This document shows, piece by piece, positions 33,275 through 43,678 of a DNA stretch of 64,000 bases (the first letter of the stretch is position 1; each line of letters begins with the position of its first letter). Origin of the DNA: Tubulanus polymorphus (Eukaryota > Nemertea > Palaeonemertea > Tubulaniformes > Tubulanidae). Position numbers and translations under genes: made by a program. The stretch lies in assembly GCF_964204645.1 (NCBI RefSeq), contig NC_134034.1, positions 2,636,072 to 2,700,071 on the forward strand, in the 5' to 3' direction. The notes below the pieces were generated by a model that had not been told where the DNA came from, made no database searches, and was given only the letters and a program-made list of their open reading frames with translations.

Positions 33275-33871
33275 ATGAAGGTAAGTAATTCAGAATAACA
33301 AAATGCAAAAGAGCCAGTTCAATTGTACGTTATAACTGCAGTTCGACCAATTGTAATTCGACTATTCAGATTTACAATTGTGGAACTGCGGTTTTCAGTC
33401 GCTGTGATCTCAAGGTTTATTTCATTACAGGTCTTGATTTTGATCGCCGCAGTCGCACTAGTCATTGCCGGAGTGGCAGCGATGGACAGTTCTGACGGTA
33501 AGCGAGTTTCTTTTTTACATAGTCGCTTTATAAATTAGTGTCAATTTAACTGGCTTTTATTCGGGCTAGTAAACTTCATTCGCAACCATGAAAAGCGAAT
33601 ATCATTCGGTCTTCCATTGGTCCAATTCTTTAAGTCACAAATCTAACCGCAAGAGATCAGGCTCTGATTTCGCCATCCATTATAATACCTCACGCCTGTA
33701 TTCTGATTTCCAGAATTGGTCCACGAGAGAGCCAAAAGAGCCCTGTGTCGATGCCGCGACAGTGGGAAATCTGGAACGATGTTCTACATTTTGGGCTGCC
33801 ACAAAAGTGGATGGCATTCATGCCCGGCGACTCATCCATCTTCCTTCGGAACATGTTGCTACGAAAGTTAA
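33275..33871 (+). CDS. Six-cysteine secreted peptide C, sea anemone type I toxin-like
   Basis: Exons 33275-33280 (ATG AAG), 33431-33497 and 33714-33871 (TAA); 76 codons, intact. The arrangement is the same as in A and B: hydrophobic signal peptide, short acidic-to-basic propeptide ending AKR, then C-x-C-x14-C-x7-C-x10-C-C. It differs from A/B in the loop after the third Cys (HKSGWHS versus HKKGWKQ) and the C-terminal tail, making it less basic. The GC..SGW..C and terminal CC features are the strongest resemblance to the anemone type I family. The stop codon overlaps AATAAA (33870-33875), so the 3' UTR may be very short unless a downstream site is used. Function is inferred from the Cys framework only. 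Confidence 0.75.
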
Positions 33872-34259
33872 TAAACCATTTTACAGTTGGTAGCAACCAT
33901 TTTGTTAGGGTACTTTTGTGCCGTATTGTTGGGTCATTCTTTTCTCTTTTTTAAAAACTATCCGTGATGTGTATTGTATCATATTTCATCTGTCCATGGA
34001 TGGATTTTGACAACTTCAGCAACATTCAAACCGCGTGAATCTCTAGTTTTCAGTTATGCAAAAATCATTTCTCAAATTTACAACAATGCGACATGAGAGC
34101 GATATTTTCTCATCATGATGAGCTGAGATTATTAAGTTGAAAGATAAAAATGATTCCCGTCGTAGTAAAACACATCGCGAGAGTTGTTTCTTGTGAATCT
34201 TCGATTCCCGTTACTTTCTGAACAACAGAGTCTTTTATAGGGACTTCAGAATCTCAATA

Positions 34260-34435
34260 TAGAATATAACGATCAGTTTTTTTTTTAAATGTGGATGCTA
34301 AAATGTCTAATGTCTGGTGTTTGTAGTTCATTTTCAATTAAAAATGTCTCTGATGAATCATTGAACACGTGCATGTGAAGTGTAGACGATCAGTTTGTGA
34401 AGGTGTGCCGATGAAATATCTTATATCCAGTGTTT
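34260..34435 (+). repeat. Degenerate 109-bp satellite, about 1.6 units
   Basis: Diverged copies of the satellite downstream of gene C (GCTAAAATGTCTAATGTCTG, TTCATTTTCAATTAAAAATG). Confidence 0.85.
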
Positions 34436-34669
34436 GTAGATCGTTTAGGATTACTAGTGTCTTACGGTTGTTTCGTTATGAAGAGAAACCATCGTCTTAA
34501 AGATTGGCTGTAGAACTACGTAAGTAAAGGTTTTAATGTGCCATGACTGCGCTACTGGCCCTTTGTCTAAGTTACTGATCTGTCATCACCGGTCCAACAC
34601 AATTTTAAAAGGGCATCCCCAAGCTAAGGACTATACAAAAAAAGGATTTTGTTTGTTATAAGCCCAACG

Positions 34670-35696
34670 ACTGAAGTGAATCAACCGGGTTAACGCCAAG
34701 GCAGCCAAGAAAATTGACCCCAATCACTCGCTTGCCGGTTCAGACTGGTTGGAAGATTGTTTTTTGAATGAACCGGAACCGAATTTCCCAATCATGTACT
34801 TCGATTTAAACAAAAAATTCTGTTAACTCGACCGCCGATCTCAGCACTTACCGATTTCCGATTTCAAAATCATGAACCCCTGTTTCGCTCCCGACAGGTG
34901 TGGGCGGGTCTGACAATCAATCGAAAAAAAAAATCAAACGAAATTCACCAACCGAATAAATAACTGGGTCAATCCCTATTTTTAGGAAGAAATTAAAGAT
35001 AAAAAACTTTGACACAGTTGAAATAACTCATCAACACATATCTGCTTTTGAGAACTGACGATGATCGAAGAAGCAAGAACGAACTCACCGTAAAAATACG
35101 ATTAAAAAAAAACTACCACGCAATCAATTCAAAATCGACAACAAATCATAATCAACACAACAGGAATAAATATCGATTTCTTTAAGAATCATTTTACAGC
35201 GTAATTTCACGACCGGTCATTGTAGCGTTTAAACCAGTGCAGGAATCGAATAAAGTAAACATCCACAAATAAAAAAGAAAAAGCTAGGAGGGAATATTAT
35301 GACGTTTCGACTTCATATGAGCCATTTACAGAATCCAAAAATGGCCCATAAAACTAAGTCGGAGTCTCTCCTAGTTTTCTTTTTCATTTCATCGTGGGTT
35401 TAACTTTATTGATATCAGACAGTCACTTACGGAAACCAAGTGCACAGAAATTCTCTACCTGAGAGCAGTCATAAATCTATAGATTCGTGTTAACTTAAAC
35501 CGAGGGGCTAACTTGATTTATTTATCAAAAAAACCTGGTTGAATTCGACACCAGTCAACAAAACTAGCCTACGGGCCTGCGTGTAGAACTGAACAATTTT
35601 AAGTCCTGGAACTGGGGCCGGTTGCTCAGAAGTTGGCTAGTTAACCAGTGGATAGTTGACATAGTGACAATTGAAATTTCATTGTTACTATGGTAT
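34670..35696. repeat. Interspersed-element segment, unit 1 copy
   Basis: 34690-34920 (AAGGCAGCCAAGAAAATTGA...CCGGAACCGAATTTCCCAAT) is homologous to the reverse complement of 58290-58520, marking a dispersed element. 35280-35400 includes CTAGGAGGGAATATTATGAC and its partner TCTCCTAGTTTTC near a GACGTTTCGAC hairpin. The last ~80 bp are the left part of the MITE found complete at 41089-41226. Confidence 0.6.
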
Positions 35697-35755
35697 TGCT
35701 CTGGACATTGAAAACATGAACGTCGTCAGATGACCTGAATCCTACAGTTTATATA
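35697..35755 (-). pseudogene. Relic F: promoter fragment of the peptide family at the duplication junction
   Basis: Copy of relic E cut by the duplication breakpoint: TATATAAA (35748-35755) and the conserved downstream region remain, but ATGAAG and everything after it are missing. Confidence 0.75.
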
Positions 35756-37089
35756 TCTACTATCTTTTTGGACATTTAGACGTGATACTAATCATGACAA
35801 ATCGGTTATAATTAATCCTTCAATATTTCGATAGCTAGTGTCATTTATGCGTTCAACTCATCTTTTGCCATGTGGTGCCAAGTGTGACATAAAGGATTAT
35901 TTATCAGAAATGGAGAACTACGTCACCCAATCCCCTGTTTTAAATCCCAGATCCGCATTTTTAGTTCAGAATTTTCGTTTCATGCACATTTCAGTAATTT
36001 TTATAAATATTTTCTCTTTAAAGGTAAAAAAATTTCCCTCTCAAAAACCTTTAAGAACAGTCGAGCTATTTCAAGAATTCAAAAATGCTCGTTTGCCTTT
36101 GGTGCCTGGTGGATACGATACTAAGTATTTCATATAGTTTCGCTTGTACTGAACCAGCATCTTACAATCCAGCTTTTTTATTCCCACTGAAATGATGTCA
36201 ATCGAGTTCGACTATTGTTGTCCATTGCATTGACGCGCAATCCACCCTACATCGCGGAAGGTAACAATTGAGGGATTATATGTAGAGCTGTATTGAGTAC
36301 AGATGATTGATTATTTAAAAAATTTACCAGACCTCTCTCATGTATGTGTGGAAAAAAATTGCGAAAGCGGCAGAAAACCTTAGAGATTTTGGTTATTGCC
36401 CCCCCCCCCCTCTAAACAGGTGACGTCGCCCCGGTATTGAGTCGAGAAAATTGTGAAATTTTAGGCTAGGATGATTGAAGAATTGGGGATTATTTCTATT
36501 GCCTCATACATAAAAGACCCATTTGTATTATAGTGAGCCGCATTATGCATAGAATAAATGATTAAAAATTATCATAATCATTAGAGCTAATAGCTTATGC
36601 GCGTAATTCTAAGCGGATTCGTGATGAAACGATAAATTAGCATTATGCGGAGAACGTACTCAGAAATTCTATAACTAGGACACTAATTTAGATGAGAGTT
36701 TCACATGACTTAAAATGATGGATGTTTTTAGTAGGGCTCCAACCTGCAACGTATTTAAGGATATGGTTTTGTGGTTATTGGGAGTCCTTCGCCATATATG
36801 CTATATATGTTTATTTTCTGATTTCAGTAATATTAGTATGAAATTAAATCAAAATCAATCTCACAGATTGGCAACATCTGAGCCTTAAAACAGTTATTCA
36901 TATATAGCCAAAAATATGTGTAAAAATATAGCTTTCATACCTCTCATGATATGATAAAAGACTGTAGGGTTACTTGACCAGTACCGAAGTGCTGAGTAAC
37001 ATTAACTGATGTTATCATACAAAGAAAGGAATTCAATCTATTTGTTTCAACAAAGTATATACTTTATTTAATGTTGACAGTTTGCTGAA

Positions 37090-38485
37090 GGAGGTGTAAT
37101 GTCTGGCGTTTGCGCTGCATCTTTTTCAATCAAAAACCAAAGATCTGCTGTTTTTAGTTCATTTTCAATTGAAAATGTGAAGCGTGGATGATCAGTTTTT
37201 TAAAGTGTGCTGATAAAATGTCTAGTGTCTGATGTTTGTAGTTCATTTTCAATTAGAAATGTCTCAGTTGATGCACTGAACACGTGTGAAGTGTGGACGC
37301 TCAGTTCTTTAATGTGTGCTGATGAAATGTCTAATATCTGGCGTTTGTAATTCATTTTCAATTGAAAATGTCTCAGTTGATGCACTGGACGCACGTGTAG
37401 TGTGGACGCTCAGTTCTTTAATGTGTGCTGATGAAATGTCTAATATCTGGCGTTTGTTATTCATTTTCAATTGAAAATGTCTTAGTTGAAGCACTGAACA
37501 CATGTGAAGTGTGGACGATCAGTTTTTAAAGAGTGCTGATAAAATGTCTAATATCTGGTGTTTGTATTTCATTTTCAATTGAAAATGTCTCAGTTGAAGC
37601 ACTGGACACATGTGAAGTGTGGACGATCAGTTCTTTAAAGCCTGCTGATAAAATGTCTAATATCTGGCGTTTGTATTTCATTTTCAATTGAAAATATCTC
37701 AGTTGATGCACTGGACACATGTGAAGTGTGGACGATCAGTTTTTTAAAGGGTGCTGATAAAATGTCTAATTTCTGGCGTTTGTATTTCATTTTCAATTGA
37801 AAATGTCTCAGTTGAAGCGCTGAACACATGTGAAGTGTGGACGATCAGTCTTTTAAAGTGTGCTGATAAAATGTCTAATATCTGGCGTTTGTATTTCATT
37901 TTCAATTGAAAATGTCTCAGTTGAAGCGCTGAACACATGTGAAGTGTGGACGATCAGTTTTTTAAAGTGTGCTGTTAAAATGTCTAATATCTGGCGTTTG
38001 TATTTCATTTTCAATTGAAAATGTCTCAGTTGAAGCAATGGACACATGTGAAGTGTGGACGATCAGTTTTTTTAAGGGTGCTGATAAAATGTCTAATATC
38101 TGGTGTTTGTAATTCATTTTCAATTGAAAATGTCTCAGTTGAAGCACTGGACACATGTGAAGTGTGGACGATCAGTTCTTTAAAGCCTGCTGATAAAATG
38201 TCTAATATCTGGCGTTTGTATTTCATTTTCAATTGAAAATATCTCAGTTGATGCACTGGACACATGTGAAGTGTGGACGATCAGTTTTTTAAAGGGTGCT
38301 GATAAAATGTCTAATATCTGGCGTTTGTATTTCATTTTCAATTGAAAATGTCTCAGTTGAAGCGCTGAACACATGTGAAGTGTGGACGATCAGTTTTTTA
38401 AAGTGTGCTGATAAAATGTCTAATATCTGGCGTTTGTATTTCATTTTCAATTGAAAATGTCTCAGTTGAAGCACTGGACACATGC
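37090..38485 (+). repeat. 109-bp satellite array upstream of gene D
   Basis: About 12-13 units, more than the array upstream of gene C. A block of several units (37560-37900 and 38105-38450) recurs almost unchanged, showing internal block duplication. Confidence 0.95.
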
Positions 38486-38673
38486 GGTTTTGGGTCTCAT
38501 CGTGCATTGAAATCAAACTCTCCATTACGTTTATGTCAGATTTGGCACCAGATGACAACAGATTTGTTGGATGCTGCATAAATGACATTGGCTGCCATAT
38601 GCGGGTATTAGGGAAGGATTTACTATAACCACTTTGTCATGATTAGTATCACGTCTAAATGTCCAGGAATAGC

Positions 38674-38681
38674 TATATAAA
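38674..38681 (+). promoter_or_regulatory. TATA box of peptide gene D
   Basis: Same TATATAAA and downstream context as gene C. Confidence 0.8.
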
Positions 38682-38749
38682 CTGTAGGATTCAGGTTATC
38701 TGATATTCACCTTGCAAGTGTCGTAAAGGACTCCATTGGTCTTTAAAAA

Positions 38750-39346
38750 ATGAAGGTAAGTAATTCAGAATAACAAAATGCAAAAGAGCCAGTTCAATTG
38801 TACGTTATAACTGCAGTTCGACCAATTGTAATTCGACTATTCAGATTTACAATTGTGGAACTGCGGTTTTCAGTCGCTGTGATCTCAAGGTTTATTTCAT
38901 TACAGGTCTTGATTTTGATCGCCGCAGTCGCACTAGTCATTGCCGGAGTGGCAGCGATGGACAGTTCTGACGGTAAGCGAGTTTCTTTTTTACATAGTCG
39001 CTTTATAAATTAGTGTCAATTTAACTGGCTTTTATTCGGGCTAGTAAACTTCATTCGCAACCATGAAAAGCGAATATCATTCGGTCTTCCATTGGTCCAA
39101 TTCTTTAAGTCACAAATCTAACCGCAAGAGATCAGGCTCTGATTTCGCCATCCATTATAATACCTCACGCCTGTATTCTGATTTCCAGAATTGGTCCACG
39201 AGAGAGCCAAAAGAGCCCTGTGTCGATGCCGCGACAGTGGGAAATCTGGAACGATGTTCTACATTTTGGGCTGCCACAAAAGTGGATGGCATTCATGCCC
39301 GGCGACTCATCCATCTTCCTTCGGAACATGTTGCTACGAAAGTTAA
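38750..39346 (+). CDS. Six-cysteine secreted peptide D, sea anemone type I toxin-like
   Basis: Exons 38750-38755, 38906-38972 and 39189-39346 (TAA); 76 codons. The coding exons appear identical to gene C at a constant offset of 5,475 bp, so the two encode the same precursor. The promoter, both introns and the overlapping stop/AATAAA are also shared. This raises gene dosage rather than diversity and implies a recent duplication or gene conversion. The alternative that one unit is an assembly duplicate is made less likely by the scattered point differences and the different satellite lengths. Confidence 0.75.
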
Positions 39347-39739
39347 TAAACCATTTTACAGTTGGTAGCAACCATTTTGTTAGGGTACTTTTGTGCCGTA
39401 TTGTTGGGTCATTCTTTTCTCTTTTTTAAAAACTATCCGTGATGTGTATTGTATCATATTTCATCTGTCCATGGATGGATTTTGACAACTTCAGCAACAT
39501 TCAAACCGCGTGAATCTCTAGTTTTCAGTTATGCAAAAATCATTTCTCAAATTTACAACAATGCGACATGAGAGCGATATTTTCTCATCATGATGAGCTG
39601 AGATTATTAAGTTGAAAGATAAAAATGATTCCCGTCGTAGTAAAACACATCGCGAGAGTTGTTTCTTGTGAATCTTCGATTCCCGTTACTTTCTGAACAA
39701 CAGAGTCTTTTATAGGGACTTCAGAATCTCAATATAGAA

Positions 39740-39905
39740 TATAACGATCAGTTTTTTTTTTAAATGTGGATGCTAAAATGTCTAATGTCTGGTGTTTGTA
39801 GTTCATTTTCAATTAAAAATGTCTCTGATGAATCATTGAACACGTGCATGTGAAGTGTAGACGATCAGTTTGTGAAGGTGTGCCGATGAAATATCTTATA
39901 TCCAG
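39740..39905 (+). repeat. Degenerate 109-bp satellite downstream of gene D
   Basis: Unit-2 copy of the segment at 34260-34435. Confidence 0.85.
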
Positions 39906-40159
39906 TGTTTGTAGATCGTTTAGGATTACTAGTGTCTTACGGTTGTTTCGTTATGAAGAGAAACCATCGTCTTAAAGATTGGCTGCAGAACTACGTAAGT
40001 AAAGGTTTTAATGTGCTATGACTGCGCTACTGGCCCTTTGTCTAAGTTACTGATCTGTCATCACCGGTCCAACACAATTTTAAAAGGGCATCCCCAAGCT
40101 AAGGACTATACAAAAATAGGATTTTGTTTGTTATAAGCCCAACGACTGAAGTAAATCAA

Positions 40160-41088
40160 CCGGGTTAACGCCAAGGCAGCCAAGAAAATTGACCCCAATC
40201 ACTCGCTTGCCGGTTCAGACTGGTTGGAAGATTGTTTTTTGAATGAACCGGAACCGAATTTCCCAATCATGTACTTCGATTTAAACAAAGAATTCTGTTA
40301 ACTCGACCGCCGATCTCAGCACTTACCGATTTCCGATTTCAAAATCATGAACCCCTGTTTCGCTCCCGACAGGTGTGGGCGGGTCTGACAATCAATCGAA
40401 AAAAAAAATCAAACGAAATTCACCAACCGAATAAATAACTGGGTCAATCCCTATTTTTAGGAAGAAATTAAAGATAAAAAACTGTGACACAGTTGAAATA
40501 ACTCATCAACACATGTCTGCTTTTGAGAACTGACGATGATCGAAGAAGCAAGAACGAACTCACCGTAAAAATACGATTAAAAAAAAACTACCACGCAATC
40601 AATTCAAAATCGACAACAAATCATAATCAACACAACAGGAATAAATATCGATTTCTTTAAGAATCATTTTACAGCGTAATTTCACGACCGGTCATTGTAG
40701 CGTTTAAACCAGTGCAGGAATCGAATAAAGTAAACATCCACAAATATAAAAAAAAAAGCTAGGAGGGAATATTATGACGTTTCGACTGAATTCCATATGA
40801 GCCATTTACAGAATTCAAAAATGGCCCATAAAACTAAGTCGGAGTCTCTCCTAGTTTTCTTTTTCATTTCATCGTGGGTTTAACTTTATTGATATCAGAC
40901 AGTCACTTACGGAAACCAAGTGCACATAAATTCTCTACTTGAGAGCAGTCATAAATCTATAGATTCGTGTTAACTTAAACCGAGGGGGTAACTTGATTTA
41001 TTTATCAAAAATCCCTGGTTGAATTCGACACCAGTCAACAAAACTAGCCTATACGGGCCTGCGTGTAGAACTGAACAATTTTAAGTCC
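40160..41088. repeat. Interspersed-element segment, unit 2 copy
   Basis: Duplicate of 34670-35610; 40170-40400 is the part related to 58290-58520. Confidence 0.6.
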
Positions 41089-41226
41089 TGGAACTGGGGC
41101 CGGTTGCTCAGAAGTTGGCTAGTTAACCAGTGGATAGTTGACATAGTGACAATTGAAATTTCATTGTTACTATGGTATTTATCCACCGGTTATTTTTAAC
41201 CAACTTTTGAGCTGGCCCCAGTTCCA
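41089..41226. mobile_element. MITE with ~29-bp imperfect TIRs, 138 bp
   Basis: TGGAACTGGGGCCGGTTGCT at the left pairs imperfectly with the right end AGCTGGCCCCAGTTCCA; CAGAAGTTGG pairs with CCAACTTTTG. The element is complete here but truncated in unit 1 at 35696, so the duplication breakpoint fell inside it. Confidence 0.7.
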
Positions 41227-41350
41227 TAGTCAGTTCCGCCGTGCTTCGGTGGGTTTCAATCTAGAGTCTTATATCAGGTAATTTCTCATGTTTCAGCGCC
41301 TAGTCATAGCGTGACTCTGTGCGGAATTTGCTCATGTTTTCTCGTCAGAT

Positions 41351-43678
41351 TCAGTCAACTGATTCAAATTTATGACGTAAGCCACCCTCGATGCCATCCT
41401 TTGCTGACTCTGATCTAGTATTCACCGACGTGACGTCATTTCCGGCCACTCGTTGTTCCCATCTCGTGCGTTCGTTTCGCCTCCACAAACATCGCCTCGG
41501 TCGACCGATCATCGGCCGCGCGGGCGTTGCGACGGACCGGTTTTCGCCGCCTTCGTTTTCGCGACGACGACGACAGTCCGCTCCCTCGTCCGCATCGTCG
41601 CCGCCGTCTGTCGTCGATAACGGACGGAACATAAGATTACCGTCCGAATCGAACCCGGCTTCCTGTTTACCGTTCGTCACGGTGAAATACGACCCGGTGG
41701 TCGGAGCAGACCTCAATTTGTGATCGCCGCGACGCACATAAACAGTTCCGTTACTCCAACTTTCCATTTCGACGAAATGCGTGCGCACCGATACGTCGCC
41801 CATCAGCGGGTTGACGCGAATGCTTTTCGGCCAGTGGTTGATGTAGACGATCCCGCGGTGATTCTGATGTATCCGTACCCCGTTGATGAAGTAGGTGAAC
41901 CCGCCGCGTTCGTGATTCTTCAAGAAACCGTTGGCGACCATTTCGTACAGAACCGCGAGATTCGGTAGAGCGCCACCAACGGCGGACGACGAAAACAGCA
42001 CGGAAACGGTGCCGTCTTCGGACAAATCGGCGAAACCGCCGAAACAGCTTTCTTCCACTTCAGCCGGCGGATCGCTCGAGTCGGTATCGAGCGCGTAGCA
42101 CTTGTTACCGAGCTTGAACGCGATTCGCTCGGTCATCATAAGCGCCCGACGGTCCTCTTCGTCCAGACCCAGTTCTACATTCGTGGTCGTCAACTCCTGG
42201 GCGACGCGCGCGTTCTCGCAGAATATCCAACTGGCCGTTCCGCGACTATTAGTAGCCGCTGAGTATCTATGCGCGTGGTTTACCACTCTTAGACTGCGAT
42301 CGTAGGTCATCTCGATGGCTAGGTTGTTTTCTAGAATGACCGTTATCAGACCGGTCGGAGAGATGGCCACTAAAGGATAGGCCATTTGAAATTGCGGTTG
42401 GTTCAGTTGTAGCGATTCGACGAGCTCGCCGTAGGTAGCAGCGTCCGTCGCGTGAACGCCGTCATCTGATTGGTTTATTTCGCTGCTCATCGGCTGCCCG
42501 TTCGACCAATAGGAGTACTGGGGCGCTATCACACCGCCATCATGCGGCGGCGGCGGTGGCTCGGTAAAACCGCCACCTGGTGGCAGAGGAACAAACATCG
42601 GAATCGGTATCAGCGGCGGTAGGGCATCGCTTACGGTGTAGGGGTCGTGTTGCTGATGATACCCGGTGTACGTGTAAGTATGATCGTACAAGGGTTCGAG
42701 CCCGTCCGTCGACGCAGTCGCGATGGGATGTCGGTTGTCTCCGTCACAAGCTCCAAACGGGTTCTGTCTTATTTGGTCGGTATTGCCGTCGTATTTAGGG
42801 ACCGTTTCGTCGTAAATCGGTTGTTGATTCTCGGCTGATAATCCTTGGTTCTCTACCACGCCCACTGTCTGCTGCACCTGCTGCTGCTGCTGCTGCTGCT
42901 GCTGCGGGTCGAAATAATAATCATATTGCCCCATAAACTGCCCGCTATCGTCGTAGTTCGGAATTTGGCCACCAGGTTCGTATTCACGACGTTGTGCATT
43001 TGTATATGAGATTTCCAAACTTCTGTTCTCAGACTCCGCGACACCAACAAATCTCTCCTGAATTGGCGATAGTGCGACCTCGCTGTTATTTGACAATTCT
43101 TGCCCGGTGTCAAACGAAATCCTTTCAGTGGCGATACGCGTTATCAAATTACCATCGCTCGAGTATTCGGACGATTCCGATCCTTTCGAGTCGGCTAAAA
43201 TCGACCCGGGCATTTCCGAAGTTACCTCAGATGTATTTGCAAATTCTGCCCCGGGCGTTGTTGTTGTAAACGTATTGAGGCTTTCATCGAGATTTTCTTC
43301 AACTTGTCTGGAATCTCGGCCGTCGCGATCGGTCAGTTTGATTTCTTTCATTAACGACACCAGCGGGGACTTACCGGTCGAATCGGTACATGTTCCGTCC
43401 ATCGGCGGCGAAGAAGAACGGTCGTTTGCTTGCTGTTTCACGGGACTCGACGAAGAGGAACAGTTGTTGGCGTTCTCTGCCTCGGCCATATCACCCCAGG
43501 TCATCCCTGGCTGCGATAATGGCGATAGGTTTCGGACCCAGTCGCTGCCGTCACTCGAGCACGTGGATCCCGGAGAATTATTGACTATTCGATTAGTTGT
43601 CTGCGAATCCATTATTCCGTCATTTTTCGGTCTCGTAATTTCGAGTTTCGTCTGCCAAACGACAACAATAGCGTCCAC
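41351..43678 (-). CDS. Intronless 775-codon protein of unknown function, polyQ-containing
   Basis: A single open frame of 775 aa. Met23 (43612) is an alternative start. Residues 1-250 are Ser/Thr/acid-rich and probably disordered; a nine-Gln run lies near 258-268 (CAG/CTG tract at about 42877-42905), with Pro-rich stretches near 355-385. About 425-690 looks folded: hydrophobic strands (PTGLITVILENNLAIEMTYD, DGTVSVLF), conserved-looking NHAHRYSAATNSRGTASWIF, FTYFINGVRIHQNHRG and YINHWPKSIRVNP. The last ~80 residues are Arg-rich. No signal peptide or membrane segment is seen. Codon use is GC-rich relative to surroundings, as expected for coding DNA. I do not recognise the family. Lack of introns beside intron-rich neighbours suggests a retrocopy or a naturally single-exon gene. 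Confidence 0.8.
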   Translation of the reverse strand: MDAIVVVWQTKLEITRPKNDGIMDSQTTNRIVNNSPGSTCSSDGSDWVRNLSPLSQPGMTWGDMAEAENANNCSSSSSPVKQQANDRSSSPPMDGTCTDSTGKSPLVSLMKEIKLTDRDGRDSRQVEENLDESLNTFTTTTPGAEFANTSEVTSEMPGSILADSKGSESSEYSSDGNLITRIATERISFDTGQELSNNSEVALSPIQERFVGVAESENRSLEISYTNAQRREYEPGGQIPNYDDSGQFMGQYDYYFDPQQQQQQQQQVQQTVGVVENQGLSAENQQPIYDETVPKYDGNTDQIRQNPFGACDGDNRHPIATASTDGLEPLYDHTYTYTGYHQQHDPYTVSDALPPLIPIPMFVPLPPGGGFTEPPPPPHDGGVIAPQYSYWSNGQPMSSEINQSDDGVHATDAATYGELVESLQLNQPQFQMAYPLVAISPTGLITVILENNLAIEMTYDRSLRVVNHAHRYSAATNSRGTASWIFCENARVAQELTTTNVELGLDEEDRRALMMTERIAFKLGNKCYALDTDSSDPPAEVEESCFGGFADLSEDGTVSVLFSSSAVGGALPNLAVLYEMVANGFLKNHERGGFTYFINGVRIHQNHRGIVYINHWPKSIRVNPLMGDVSVRTHFVEMESWSNGTVYVRRGDHKLRSAPTTGSYFTVTNGKQEAGFDSDGNLMFRPLSTTDGGDDADEGADCRRRRENEGGENRSVATPARPMIGRPRRCLWRRNERTRWEQRVAGNDVTSVNTRSESAKDGIEGGLRHKFESVD

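Larger units (their letters stand above)
30411..35696. repeat. Segmental duplication, unit 1 (5,286 bp)
   Basis: Unit 1 of a direct tandem duplication; unit 2 is 35697-41179. It contains the relic promoter, a dispersed-repeat-like segment, a satellite array, peptide gene C and 3' sequence. Apart from a few substitutions and satellite copy number the two units are nearly identical. Confidence 0.95.
35697..41179. repeat. Segmental duplication, unit 2 (5,483 bp)
   Basis: Second unit. Offset to unit 1 is 5,286 bp at the left and 5,475 bp at gene D, the gain lying mainly in the satellite array. Unit 2 carries a CA->CT-type set of point changes and a small deletion near 36665. Confidence 0.95.

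Noticed and set aside
31942-38588. Many ~64-codon minus-strand frames with the same protein
   Set aside because: Each is one or two 109-bp satellite units read through; they start and stop at the same unit positions.
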